Below are positions 1 to 5,834 of a stretch of DNA of 16,533 nucleotides, piece by piece. The DNA is taken from contig CAMYOU010000023.1 of the NCBI GenBank assembly GCA_947283485.1, positions 1-16,533 on the forward strand, given 5' to 3'. The DNA is from an uncultured Peptostreptococcaceae bacterium (GTDB taxonomy: Bacteria > Bacillota > Clostridia > Tissierellales > Peptoniphilaceae). The notes beneath the pieces were generated by a model that searched no databases, had not been told where the DNA came from, and saw nothing but the letters and a program-made list of their open reading frames with translations. A program made the translations under genes and the position numbers. Each line of letters opens with the position of its first letter. Positions within the stretch are counted from its first letter, which is position 1.

Positions 1-582
1 TCCATTCTCGCCGCCATGCTCCTCTTCGCGGCATGCAACCATGAAGTCGCACCCGAGACGCCGACCGTCGAAGAAGAAGTTGCGACGAAAGAAGAAGCGC
101 GGGAGGAAACCCCCAAAGAGAATGCGGACACGACCGACGCGGAACAAGTCGCCGAGAGGGGCAAAGCCGCACCCGATTTTTCGCTCGAAGGACTCGACGG
201 CAAGACCTATTCGCTCGCTGATTTTAAGGGCAAAATCCTCATGCTCGATTTCTTCACGACCCATTGCGCCTATTGCACGGAGGAACTCCCGATGATCGAA
301 CGCATCGGAAAAGCAGAAAAAGAACTCATGATCGTCCACGTCTCCATCGGCGACCCCAAAGAGACGCTCGAGTCCTATCGCGACGAACACGGCATCTCCC
401 ATCTCATCCTCATGGACAAAGACGGAACCGTCGCGATGAAATACGCCGCGTACGGTACGCCGACGCACAGTTTCATCGACAAAGAGGGCGTCTTCCTCGG
501 GAACGTGCCCGGCGCACTCAATGAAAAAGGTTGGGAGACGGCAAGACCCTATGTCTTCGGCGAAAAATCGGTCGAAAAATAA
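1..582 (+). CDS. TlpA/ResA-like thioredoxin-fold lipoprotein, 5' end outside window
   Basis: Probably a membrane-anchored thiol-disulfide oxidoreductase acting outside the cytoplasmic membrane. The first ATG in the window is at 16, but the frame is open back to base 1 and the hydrophobic run leading to a lipobox-like LFAAC would give only a six-residue signal from that ATG, so the true start lies upstream. Numbering from the ATG at 16, Cys7 would be the lipidated residue. An acidic, Glu-rich, low-complexity linker (about 10-48) is followed by an AhpC/TSA-Redoxin domain beginning with APDFSLEGLDG. The active site is CAYC (84-87), preceded by TTH rather than the usual W, and a cis-Pro region YGTPTHSFID (Pro149) is present. 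This is the typical TlpA/ResA layout. The substrate (cytochrome c maturation, peroxide or general disulfide reduction) cannot be told. A strong hairpin terminator follows the stop. The family call is firm, the role is not. Confidence 0.85.
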   Translation, partial: SILAAMLLFAACNHEVAPETPTVEEEVATKEEAREETPKENADTTDAEQVAERGKAAPDFSLEGLDGKTYSLADFKGKILMLDFFTTHCAYCTEELPMIERIGKAEKELMIVHVSIGDPKETLESYRDEHGISHLILMDKDGTVAMKYAAYGTPTHSFIDKEGVFLGNVPGALNEKGWETARPYVFGEKSVEK

Positions 583-597
583 ATACACGATAAAAAG

Positions 598-630
598 AAC
601 GTGCCCGCCTTCGGCACGTTTTTTCTTTGC
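598..630 (+). terminator. Rho-independent terminator after the thioredoxin-like lipoprotein gene
   Basis: An 8-bp stem AACGTGCC/GGCACGTT (598-605 with 613-620) has a 7-nt loop and is followed by a T-rich tail. It lies 15 bases after the stop codon at 582. Confidence 0.85.
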
Positions 631-710
631 CGTTTGGACGGTTCGTGTCGTTCGTCTTGCCGATCGCGCAAAGAAACATTCGATTGGGAACCGTCAACGT
701 GCGGACACCA

Positions 711-739
711 AAAAAGCGACCTTACGAGGGTCGCTTTTT
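711..739 (-). terminator. Bidirectional terminator, mainly for fprA
   Basis: A perfect 11-bp inverted repeat, AAAAAGCGACC (711-721) with GGTCGCTTTTT (729-739), has a 7-nt loop. Read on the minus strand it follows the fprA stop at 753 and ends in a U-run. Because the arms are A-rich and T-rich it could also work on the plus strand as a second stop behind the lipoprotein gene. The bases between the two hairpins show no gene. Confidence 0.85.
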
Positions 740-752
740 CATTGTGAATCTT

Positions 753-1961
753 CTATGCTTCGTCCGCGGTCTCGCGAATGCGTGCCGCCATTTTCTTTGC
801 AACTTCTCGCAAATGTTCAAGATCTTCTTTGGTCGGCGCGGATTTGAACTCGACGAAGTCATCGATCATATCGTATTTGCATTCCTCACCGAAGGTCTTC
901 AATGCATCGAGTGCGCCGCCGCTCCAGGAATAGCTGCCGAAAGTCGCAAAGACGCGGTTCGTGAGGCGATTGGCTTTGAGGATATGGCAGAGTGCCACCA
1001 TCGGGAAGAAGAGTCCGTTGTTGTAGGTACAGCTTGCGACTACGAGGCCTTTGTATTTCCAAATTTCACTCTGGATAAAGCTTGCATGGGTCTTCGAGAC
1101 GTCGAAGACGCGAATGTTCTTGATACCTTCCTCGGCGAGGGCGCGTGCAAAGACGTCCGCCGCACGTGCGGTGTTGCCGTACATGGAGCCGTAGACGATG
1201 ACGACGCCTTCCTCAGTCTTGAGATTGCACCAATCCTCATAGCACTTCATGATGCGCTCGGGATGTGCGCGATGAAGTGGTCCGTGAACCGGGAAGATCT
1301 GTTTGATGTCAAGCACGGAGAGTTTCTTTAAGGCCGGGCGAACTTGCGCATAGAATTTGCCGACGATATTCGTGAAATATCTGCGCGCCTCGTCCTCGTA
1401 ATACGCCCAGTTGAGTTCGTCGTCGAAGATGCCGCCGTCGAGCGTGCCGAACGAGCCGAACGCGTCCTGCGAGAAGAGGGTCTTGTATTTTTTCTCGTAG
1501 CTTACCATGGATTCCGGCCAATGGACCATGGGCGTGCGATAGAAGGTGAGTTCGATGCCGTCGCCGAGATCGAGCGTGTCGCCTTCTCCGACTTCGAGGA
1601 TCTCATCGATGCCGTAGAACGCCTTGAGCATGAGGCGGGTTGCCTTATTGCCGACGATCTTGACGTCGGGATACCACTCGCGCACAAATTCGATCGACGA
1701 GGAGTGATCGGGTTCCATATGATGGACGACGAGATAGTCGAGGGGTTTACCGTTTAACGCCTCCTCGATTTTTTCCTTGAAATCGTCGATCTTCGTCACT
1801 TTGACGCAGTCCATGAGCGCGGTCTTTTCGCCGCAGACGATGTAGGCGTTGTAAGTGATGCCGTGCGGAAGCGGCCATTGCCCCTCAAAACGCTCCGTCT
1901 CGCGGTCGTTGACACCGACATAGGTGTAGTTCTCATTGATCTTGATGGAATGTAGTTGCAT
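753..1961 (-). CDS. fprA: Class A flavodiiron protein (FprA/ROO family)
   Basis: Cytoplasmic enzyme that reduces O2 to water and/or NO to N2O in anaerobes, normally fed by rubredoxin or F420. At 402 aa it has the usual class A length, with no C-terminal rubredoxin. The N-terminal metallo-beta-lactamase-like domain (about 1-250) carries the diiron ligand set: His81, Glu83, Asp85 in HHMEPDHSS, then His147 (HWPES), Asp166 (SQDAF) and His226 (PVHGP). The C-terminal flavodoxin domain (about 252-395) starts with the FMN phosphate loop YGSMYGNTARA. The ATG start is preceded by AAAGAAAGGAGCAAGT, an ideal ribosome-binding site. A small C(UUCG)G hairpin lies in the leader. No rubredoxin gene is in the window. 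It is probably an oxygen or nitrosative stress protein; the sequence does not separate O2 from NO preference. Confidence 0.95.
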   Translation of the reverse strand: MQLHSIKINENYTYVGVNDRETERFEGQWPLPHGITYNAYIVCGEKTALMDCVKVTKIDDFKEKIEEALNGKPLDYLVVHHMEPDHSSSIEFVREWYPDVKIVGNKATRLMLKAFYGIDEILEVGEGDTLDLGDGIELTFYRTPMVHWPESMVSYEKKYKTLFSQDAFGSFGTLDGGIFDDELNWAYYEDEARRYFTNIVGKFYAQVRPALKKLSVLDIKQIFPVHGPLHRAHPERIMKCYEDWCNLKTEEGVVIVYGSMYGNTARAADVFARALAEEGIKNIRVFDVSKTHASFIQSEIWKYKGLVVASCTYNNGLFFPMVALCHILKANRLTNRVFATFGSYSWSGGALDALKTFGEECKYDMIDDFVEFKSAPTKEDLEHLREVAKKMAARIRETADEA

Positions 1962-1992
1962 ACTTGCTCCTTTCTTTAGTGTTTATCTTGTT

Positions 1993-2006
1993 CCGACCGA
2001 AGTCGG
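1993..2006 (-). promoter_or_regulatory. UUCG-tetraloop hairpin in the fprA leader
   Basis: On the minus strand CCGAC-UUCG-GUCGG forms a 5-bp stem with the very stable C(UUCG)G loop, about 30 bases before the fprA start and just after the thioesterase stop at 2011. No U-run follows in the transcribed direction (AACAAG), so it is a weak terminator at best and may instead be an mRNA processing or stability element. Confidence 0.45.
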
Positions 2007-2010
2007 TTTT

Positions 2011-2424
2011 CTACTTCGTTTGTTCTTCTTCCCACGCGCGCTTTTTCTCTGCGACGCGTGCTTGGAGTTTCGCGACGGGCATGATGTAGCGATCGTGGGT
2101 CGCGCATCCGACGATCTCTTTCTCGTCCCTCAGCTCACACTCGAACGAGAGTTTTTTCCCGTCGATCGCCGTAAGCGTTGCCCGACAGGTCACGTGCATG
2201 CCGACCGGTGTCGAACGCAGATGGTGGAGATCGACCGCCATACCGAGCGTCGTCACCCCTTCATCCAGTTCATCCGCAACCAGGAGTCGACTCGTCGCCT
2301 CGAGAAACGCGAGCATCGAAGGTGTGGAAAAGACGATCACGCCTTCATTTCCGAGTTTGTCCGCCGTGAGTTTTTCATCCACCGCGATGGTGTCTTCGCG
2401 GGTCATACCGATTTTAAGCATCAT
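2011..2424 (-). CDS. FlK-like hot-dog thioesterase family protein
   Basis: A 137-aa single hot-dog-fold protein resembling the fluoroacetyl-CoA thioesterase FlK. The FlK catalytic triad (Thr42, Glu50, His76 in that enzyme) is matched in spacing by Thr34 (STPSM), Glu42 (FLEATS) and His68 (VDLHHLRSTPVG). The protein is expected to hydrolyse or bind a small acyl-CoA in the cytoplasm. True fluoroacetate resistance is unlikely to be its job, since this subfamily is widespread in anaerobes, and the substrate is unknown. The start overlaps the end of the kinase gene by 11 bases, indicating translational coupling. Two adjacent ATGs are possible: AAAGGAG is 4 nt before the first and 7 nt before the second (2421), so the second may be the real start. 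The Lys/Glu-rich tail has no recognised role. Confidence 0.8.
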   Translation of the reverse strand: MMLKIGMTREDTIAVDEKLTADKLGNEGVIVFSTPSMLAFLEATSRLLVADELDEGVTTLGMAVDLHHLRSTPVGMHVTCRATLTAIDGKKLSFECELRDEKEIVGCATHDRYIMPVAKLQARVAEKKRAWEEEQTK

Positions 2425-3250
2425 ACATCTCCTTTAACGCTACGAGATGGCGCTCAATAAAGAGCCCCTCGTGTACATTTTCCGTAAATTCGCGATTTTT
2501 TTCGATGGCATAGGCGATGAAATGGTGTGCTCGTTTTGCCGCCGTCTTGAGAGAATCCCCGCGCAAAATCGCCGCCAGTAAAATCGCGGAGAAGACATCT
2601 CCCGTGCCCGGGAAATTGTAGGGGAGTTTTTCATAGGGAATTTCAAAATACTCGTCCGTCACGTGGTCATAGCCGAACATATAATGACCGCCCTCTCGGA
2701 GGTGGACACTCGTCACGAGATAACTCTTCGCGCCGAGTTTTTTCATGCCCGTGCGAATCTCCTCCATCACGGTGCGCGTCACATAGTCATCTCCCTCACC
2801 GCGCGTGAGGAAATTCGCCTCCGTGAGATTCGGTAAACTGAGATCCGACTGCCCCACGAGCGTACGCATGAGAGCAATTCGACTCTCGTCGATGCCGTTG
2901 TAGAGCGTGCCGTGATCACCCATGATGGGATCGACCATGACATAGGGTTTTTTCGCATAGGAAGCGATGAGTTTCTCCACGAGCTTGATCTCTTCGCTCG
3001 TCGTGATGAAACCCGTCGCGACCGCATCAAAAGAGAACCCGAGCCGCGTCCAAACCTCAATCGTCTCTTTCATATAGTCCGTCGTGTCGAGAATATGAAA
3101 ATCTCCGTAGTCGAGCGTATTCGAAACGATCGCCGTCGGGAGATTGTGCACGGAAAATCCGAGATACGATAAAATCGGGATCATCGCGCCGAGTGCGACT
3201 TTCCCCACCCCCGGTAAATCGTTCACGAGTAGTAATTTTTTCTTCTGCAT
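2414..3250 (-). CDS. pdxK: Pyridoxamine/pyridoxal kinase, ribokinase superfamily
   Basis: ATP-dependent kinase of the vitamin B6 salvage pathway, making pyridoxal or pyridoxamine 5'-phosphate in the cytoplasm. The 278-aa length fits PdxK/PdxY. Recognisable segments are the N-terminal VNDLPGVGKVALGAMIPILS, the VMVDPIMGDHG loop (104-114), LPNLTEANFLT (139-149) and the anion-hole/catalytic motif PGTGD (214-218, Asp218 as base). The ATG is preceded by GAGGTGAAGT, with a TATAAT element just upstream. It is the first gene of a minus-strand set with the thioesterase, and it is divergent from a Nim/PNPOx-fold protein. The family is sure; choosing between PdxK, PdxY and a pyridoxamine-preferring branch is not possible from sequence alone. 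Confidence 0.9.
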   Translation of the reverse strand: MQKKKLLLVNDLPGVGKVALGAMIPILSYLGFSVHNLPTAIVSNTLDYGDFHILDTTDYMKETIEVWTRLGFSFDAVATGFITTSEEIKLVEKLIASYAKKPYVMVDPIMGDHGTLYNGIDESRIALMRTLVGQSDLSLPNLTEANFLTRGEGDDYVTRTVMEEIRTGMKKLGAKSYLVTSVHLREGGHYMFGYDHVTDEYFEIPYEKLPYNFPGTGDVFSAILLAAILRGDSLKTAAKRAHHFIAYAIEKNREFTENVHEGLFIERHLVALKEMYDA

Positions 3251-3266
3251 ACTTCACCTCGCTCTC

Positions 3267-3272
3267 ATTATA
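3267..3272 (-). promoter_or_regulatory. Candidate -10 element for the pyridoxamine kinase gene
   Basis: The minus strand carries a perfect TATAAT 16 bases before the ATG at 3250. No good -35 is found at 16-18 nt (GGGTCA at 17), and the predicted start point would fall close to the ribosome-binding site, leaving a very short leader. Confidence 0.4.
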
Positions 3273-3302
3273 CATGAAAACGCCGCGCATGACCCCTCCC
3301 GC

Positions 3303-3331
3303 GTGAAAAGTTTGCGCAAAACGCGTACAAT
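3303..3331 (+). promoter_or_regulatory. Sigma-A-type promoter for the Nim-like gene
   Basis: GTGAAA (3303-3308), a 17-bp spacer and TACAAT (3326-3331) match the -35/-10 consensus at four and five of six positions. It is followed by AAAGGAGGAG (3344-3353) and the ATG at 3359. It lies back to back with the -10 of the kinase gene. Confidence 0.6.
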
Positions 3332-3358
3332 AGACCATGAAACAAAGGAGGAGATGTT

Positions 3359-3886
3359 ATGCGAAGAAAAGACCGCGCACTCTCGCGCGAAGAAGCCTAT
3401 GAAGTGATGGACGCCGTTTCCTACGCCGTCCTCGCGTTTTCGGGAGAGGCGTACGCCGTGCCGATCTCTTTTGTGAGAGAGGGCGATACTCTCTACATGC
3501 ACGGCGCGAAAATCGGCACCAAGATGACGCGCATCGAAGAAGATTCCCGCGCGACGATGGTCTTCGTCGATGAACCGCATGTCCCCGATCTCTACACGGA
3601 CGCGGAGCTCGAAGAGGCGATCGCCGAGGATTCCATGCGCGTGTTCTCGCGCGTCTTCACGACCGATTTCCGAAGTGCAATCGCGTCGGGCACGATCGAA
3701 GTCGTCCGGGACGACGAGGAATGCGTGCACGCCATGGAACTTCTCTGTGAGCGTTATCTCCCCGAGAAAGCGAAGTTTGCCCGTGCGGCGTATGCGTCAA
3801 GCAAAGCGCGCACTGCCGTCCTCAAATTCACGATGAAAGAAATCACCGCCAAAGGCAAAACCACGGTGAAACTTCCCGTGGAATAA
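3359..3886 (+). CDS. Nim-like pyridoxamine 5'-phosphate oxidase-fold flavoprotein
   Basis: A 175-aa protein of the split-barrel, FMN-binding family annotated as nitroimidazole resistance (Nim) or PNPOx-related. Seen in sequence: an N-terminal LSREEAYEVMDAVSYAVLAF, the PISFVREGDTLYMHGAKIGTK segment (35-55, with His48) typical of Nim-type proteins, and a C-terminal KFTMKEITAKGK strand. The start at 3359 is fixed by AAAGGAGGAG five bases upstream; an earlier ATG at 3354 abuts the Shine-Dalgarno and is not used. Real nitroimidazole resistance needs experimental support, as most family members are plain flavin reductases of unknown substrate. Its position opposite a B6 kinase is suggestive, but the family is not true PdxH. 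A hairpin terminator follows. Confidence 0.82.
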   Translation: MRRKDRALSREEAYEVMDAVSYAVLAFSGEAYAVPISFVREGDTLYMHGAKIGTKMTRIEEDSRATMVFVDEPHVPDLYTDAELEEAIAEDSMRVFSRVFTTDFRSAIASGTIEVVRDDEECVHAMELLCERYLPEKAKFARAAYASSKARTAVLKFTMKEITAKGKTTVKLPVE

Positions 3887-3900
3887 GGGGCACACAGATA

Positions 3901-3925
3901 AACCCCGGTCTCACCGGGGTTTTCC
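3901..3925 (+). terminator. Terminator of the Nim-like gene
   Basis: The perfect 8-bp stem AACCCCGG/CCGGGGTT (3901-3908 with 3914-3921) has loop TCTCA and is followed by TT and a mixed tail. It lies 14 bases after the stop. Confidence 0.8.
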
Positions 3926-4002
3926 CTACACAAATATCACATACGAATACGCGCTACGCCTGCATGAGAACAAAGTCACGATAAAGATTCAACCATGGAC
4001 GC

Positions 4003-4040
4003 AAAAACACCTCCCAGCCGCAAGGCTCAGAGGTGTTTTT
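4003..4040 (-). terminator. Two-storey terminator after the small lipoprotein gene
   Basis: AAAAACACCTC (4003-4013) pairs with GAGGTGTTTTT (4030-4040), and inside it AGCC-GCAA-GGCT forms an upper stem with a GNRA-like loop. On the minus strand it sits 18 bases past the lipoprotein stop and ends in a U-run; it could also work in the opposite direction. Confidence 0.8.
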
Positions 4041-4058
4041 TATTTGTATGCGCAAGGA

Positions 4059-4535
4059 TCATTTGTCCAATGTCGCCTGATAGCCGCTTTCCCGATCGCT
4101 CGTGATGGTTATGTGATAAGTTTTCCCAAACTCCGCTTGAAAAGAAATCGGATCGAGCAAGACAGTATATTCTTCCGGATATTGATTTTCATAGTTCGGA
4201 TCGCAGTATTCCGTGATCACTCTAAAACGGACGGATAAATTCACAGTGTCCGCTGCAGCTTTATATTCCCGTTTCGAAAGTGACCAGTATAAAACCTCAT
4301 CATGCTTGAGTTTGCTTCGGTCGGCGTGCGAGATGCCCCCACTGGTCTCCGTGCCGTCCACCTTGTTATCCAAAATCAAGAGACCGATATCCTCTTTGAC
4401 ATCCAGTTGAATCTCCATCTTGATCTCGTCTTCAGTCACTTCAGGAGATCCATCGGATCCCCTACAGCCGGATAGATAGACGGCAAGCACCATGACAAGA
4501 AGAATGAGAAATAAAAAGCCTCTTTTCTTCCTCAT
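4059..4535 (-). CDS. Small predicted lipoprotein of unknown function
   Basis: A 158-aa protein not recognised as a named family. It starts with a clear type II signal peptide: basic MRKKR, a hydrophobic stretch (about 7-21) and the lipobox LSGC with lipidated Cys24. The mature part (about 135 aa) opens with an acidic Gly/Ser/Glu linker and then appears beta-rich, with alternating hydrophobic residues. It should be anchored outside the membrane. The reading frame is open 45 codons further upstream, but those codons lie inside the regulator gene and the signal peptide fixes the start at 4535, where GGGAGGAAAGACAG precedes ATG. It overlaps the XRE gene by ATGA, so the two are made together and may form a regulator-lipoprotein pair. 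AT-rich codons are used more than in neighbouring genes. Confidence 0.75.
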   Translation of the reverse strand: MRKKRGFLFLILLVMVLAVYLSGCRGSDGSPEVTEDEIKMEIQLDVKEDIGLLILDNKVDGTETSGGISHADRSKLKHDEVLYWSLSKREYKAAADTVNLSVRFRVITEYCDPNYENQYPEEYTVLLDPISFQAEFGKTYHITITSDRESGYQATLDK

Positions 4536-5044
4536 CTGTCTTTCCTCCCGATTATGATGATTCCAATGACAGAGCCGATCAAAACAAACGGAGCAATCCG
4601 GACAAATGCCCACTCCAGGGAATGGTAAATCGTTCCAAGAACCGCCATTTCCGGATCGTCGTAATGCCATTCTAAATACGAACTGTCCATGAGATAGAAT
4701 GCCGCTGTGACGAGCACGGTAATGACCGCAAGAGCAATGAGAGATCCCTGCGTTCTTTTTCTCCGTGCCTGTTGCCTTTGGGAAAGCTGGAGATTGATCA
4801 CCTCGAGCTTTTGAGAGATGGCTTTGAGATCATCCGCCTCCGAATCCGTAACCGTCTCTCCCAACAAAGTGCTGACCGGCGTTTCCAGCGCTTTGGATAA
4901 CGCAAGCAAGAGCTCTGAGTCCGGCACCGAAAGGCCTTGCTCCCATTTGGAAATCGTCTGTCTGACCACATTCAGTTTGACCGCGAGTTCCTCTTGAGAA
5001 AGACCCTTTGCTTTTCTGATCGTTCTGATGTTTTCACTGAGCAT
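4532..5044 (-). CDS. XRE-family DNA-binding protein with membrane-anchored C-terminus
   Basis: A 170-aa predicted regulator. Residues 5-60 form a Cro/CI-type helix-turn-helix (NIRTIRKAKGLSQEELAVKL then VRQTISKWEQG), closely resembling many Firmicutes XRE regulators. A helical linker (about 68-95) ends in a basic stretch RRKR and leads into two hydrophobic segments (about 100-118 and 148-166), so the DNA-binding domain would be cytoplasmic and tethered to the membrane, with a short external loop between. The start at 5044 follows AAAGGAGATTTTCT; the longer frame back to 5146 runs across promoter-like sequence and is rejected. It is translationally coupled by ATGA to a lipoprotein. Inferred role: autoregulator of this two-gene unit, perhaps sensing an envelope signal. 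Target genes are unknown. Confidence 0.85.
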   Translation of the reverse strand: MLSENIRTIRKAKGLSQEELAVKLNVVRQTISKWEQGLSVPDSELLLALSKALETPVSTLLGETVTDSEADDLKAISQKLEVINLQLSQRQQARRKRTQGSLIALAVITVLVTAAFYLMDSSYLEWHYDDPEMAVLGTIYHSLEWAFVRIAPFVLIGSVIGIIIIGRKDR

Positions 5045-5065
5045 AGAAAATCTCCTTTCGCAGTC

Positions 5066-5094
5066 ATGGTACACGGACAAATCCGTTGCCGCAA
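5066..5094 (-). promoter_or_regulatory. Promoter of the XRE-lipoprotein unit
   Basis: On the minus strand TTGCGG (5094-5089), a 17-bp spacer and TACCAT (5071-5066) precede the ribosome-binding site and ATG at 5044. The spacer holds a small CGGA/TCCG inverted repeat, and the -35 lies inside the loop of a 6-bp inverted repeat CGTTGC/GCAACG (5084-5100). Confidence 0.5.
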
Positions 5095-5124
5095 GCAACG
5101 CAAATGAACAATCGCGCAACGCAA
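5095..5124. repeat. 9-bp direct repeat upstream of the XRE promoter, possible operator
   Basis: GCAACGCAA occurs at 5095-5103 and again at 5116-5124. The repeat-to-repeat distance is 21 bp, about two helical turns, so both copies face the same side of the DNA. They lie immediately upstream of the -35. Confidence 0.5.
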
Positions 5125-5200
5125 GGTTGAAAGCGGATCCATGCAAGGAGTCGGCTTGATTTCATCCACGTCTATGGCTTTCAGAAACGTAGAGGATCAA

Positions 5201-5230
5201 AAAAGCAAGTCCACAATAGGACTTGCTTTT
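5201..5230 (-). terminator. Terminator of the metK operon
   Basis: A perfect 12-bp stem AAAAGCAAGTCC (5201-5212) with GGACTTGCTTTT (5219-5230) has a 6-nt loop and ends in a U-run on the minus strand. It lies 43 bases past the methyltransferase stop. It could also act on the plus strand. It separates the operon from the XRE unit. Confidence 0.9.
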
Positions 5231-5272
5231 GGATTGCTTGTTTTGGAATCAGCGTGATTGTTCTCTGCGCTT

Positions 5273-5824
5273 TTATTCTTCCGATGCTTTTTCACCGACG
5301 ATGCGGAATTGTCCTTCCTCTTTTTCACAACGACAACGCTTGAGGCCTAGGTCGTGTAGATCCCGCAGGATCGTATCGGCATCTTGCGCGTCTTTCTTTA
5401 CGATCCCATAGGACGTATGGACGGAGAATCGATCCGTCACGATCTCGAGATCGACGACAAAGGGCTCCGGATAGGCGGCGTCGATATCCGTATCCCACAG
5501 ATGGATTTTGCCGCCCGGCCTGAGCACGCGCGCGGCTTCTCCGAGGGCTTTTCTCTGCTCGTCTCGATTCATATACATGAGGGAATAGAAGAACGTGACA
5601 TGGTCGAAGGAGCAATCGGGGAATTGCAATGCCGCCGCGTCCATGAGTCGTTTCTCGCAAGCGTCCGGTGCCTCGTCGAGTTCTTCTTCTCGATTGTCGA
5701 TGGCGACGACTTGACCCCCGTAGATTCGACCGATGATGCCTTCGCCGCCCCCTCCGATATCGAGGATCGGGCCCGTGATATCCCGACGGATTTCAAGCTT
5801 GAAAGAGGCTCTCGAATCGTTCAT
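5273..5824 (-). CDS. Class I SAM-dependent methyltransferase of unknown substrate
   Basis: A 183-aa single-domain Methyltransf_11-type enzyme. Motif I is LDIGGGGEG (21-29) for SAM binding, an acidic residue in VVAIDNRE (Asp43) should contact the ribose, the CSFDHVTFFYSLMYM segment (71-85) matches motif II, and LRPGGKIHLWD (101-111) is the post-motif loop. It is short for the family and has no obvious extra substrate domain. The ATG at 5824 follows GGGGGGAG and begins only 10 bases after the rlmD stop, so it is cotranscribed with metK and the rRNA methyltransferase under the SAM riboswitch. The nature of the acceptor (RNA, quinone or small molecule) is not visible; a free-standing salvage or detoxifying methyltransferase is equally possible. 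Confidence 0.85.
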   Translation of the reverse strand: MNDSRASFKLEIRRDITGPILDIGGGGEGIIGRIYGGQVVAIDNREEELDEAPDACEKRLMDAAALQFPDCSFDHVTFFYSLMYMNRDEQRKALGEAARVLRPGGKIHLWDTDIDAAYPEPFVVDLEIVTDRFSVHTSYGIVKKDAQDADTILRDLHDLGLKRCRCEKEEGQFRIVGEKASEE

Positions 5825-5834
5825 GCACTCCCCC

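Noticed and set aside
630..641. CCGTTTGGACGG small inverted repeat between the two terminators near 600-740
   Set aside because: Only a 4-bp stem with no associated signal; not above chance.
627..1331. Plus-strand open frame opposite fprA
   Set aside because: It runs across two terminators and the antisense of a clear flavodiiron gene; the composition is implausible.
4536..4670. N-terminal extension of the small lipoprotein
   Set aside because: It lies inside the XRE gene in another frame and would bury the signal peptide.
5045..5146. N-terminal extension of the XRE protein
   Set aside because: It covers the promoter and repeats; the HTH begins right after the ATG at 5044 with a good ribosome-binding site.
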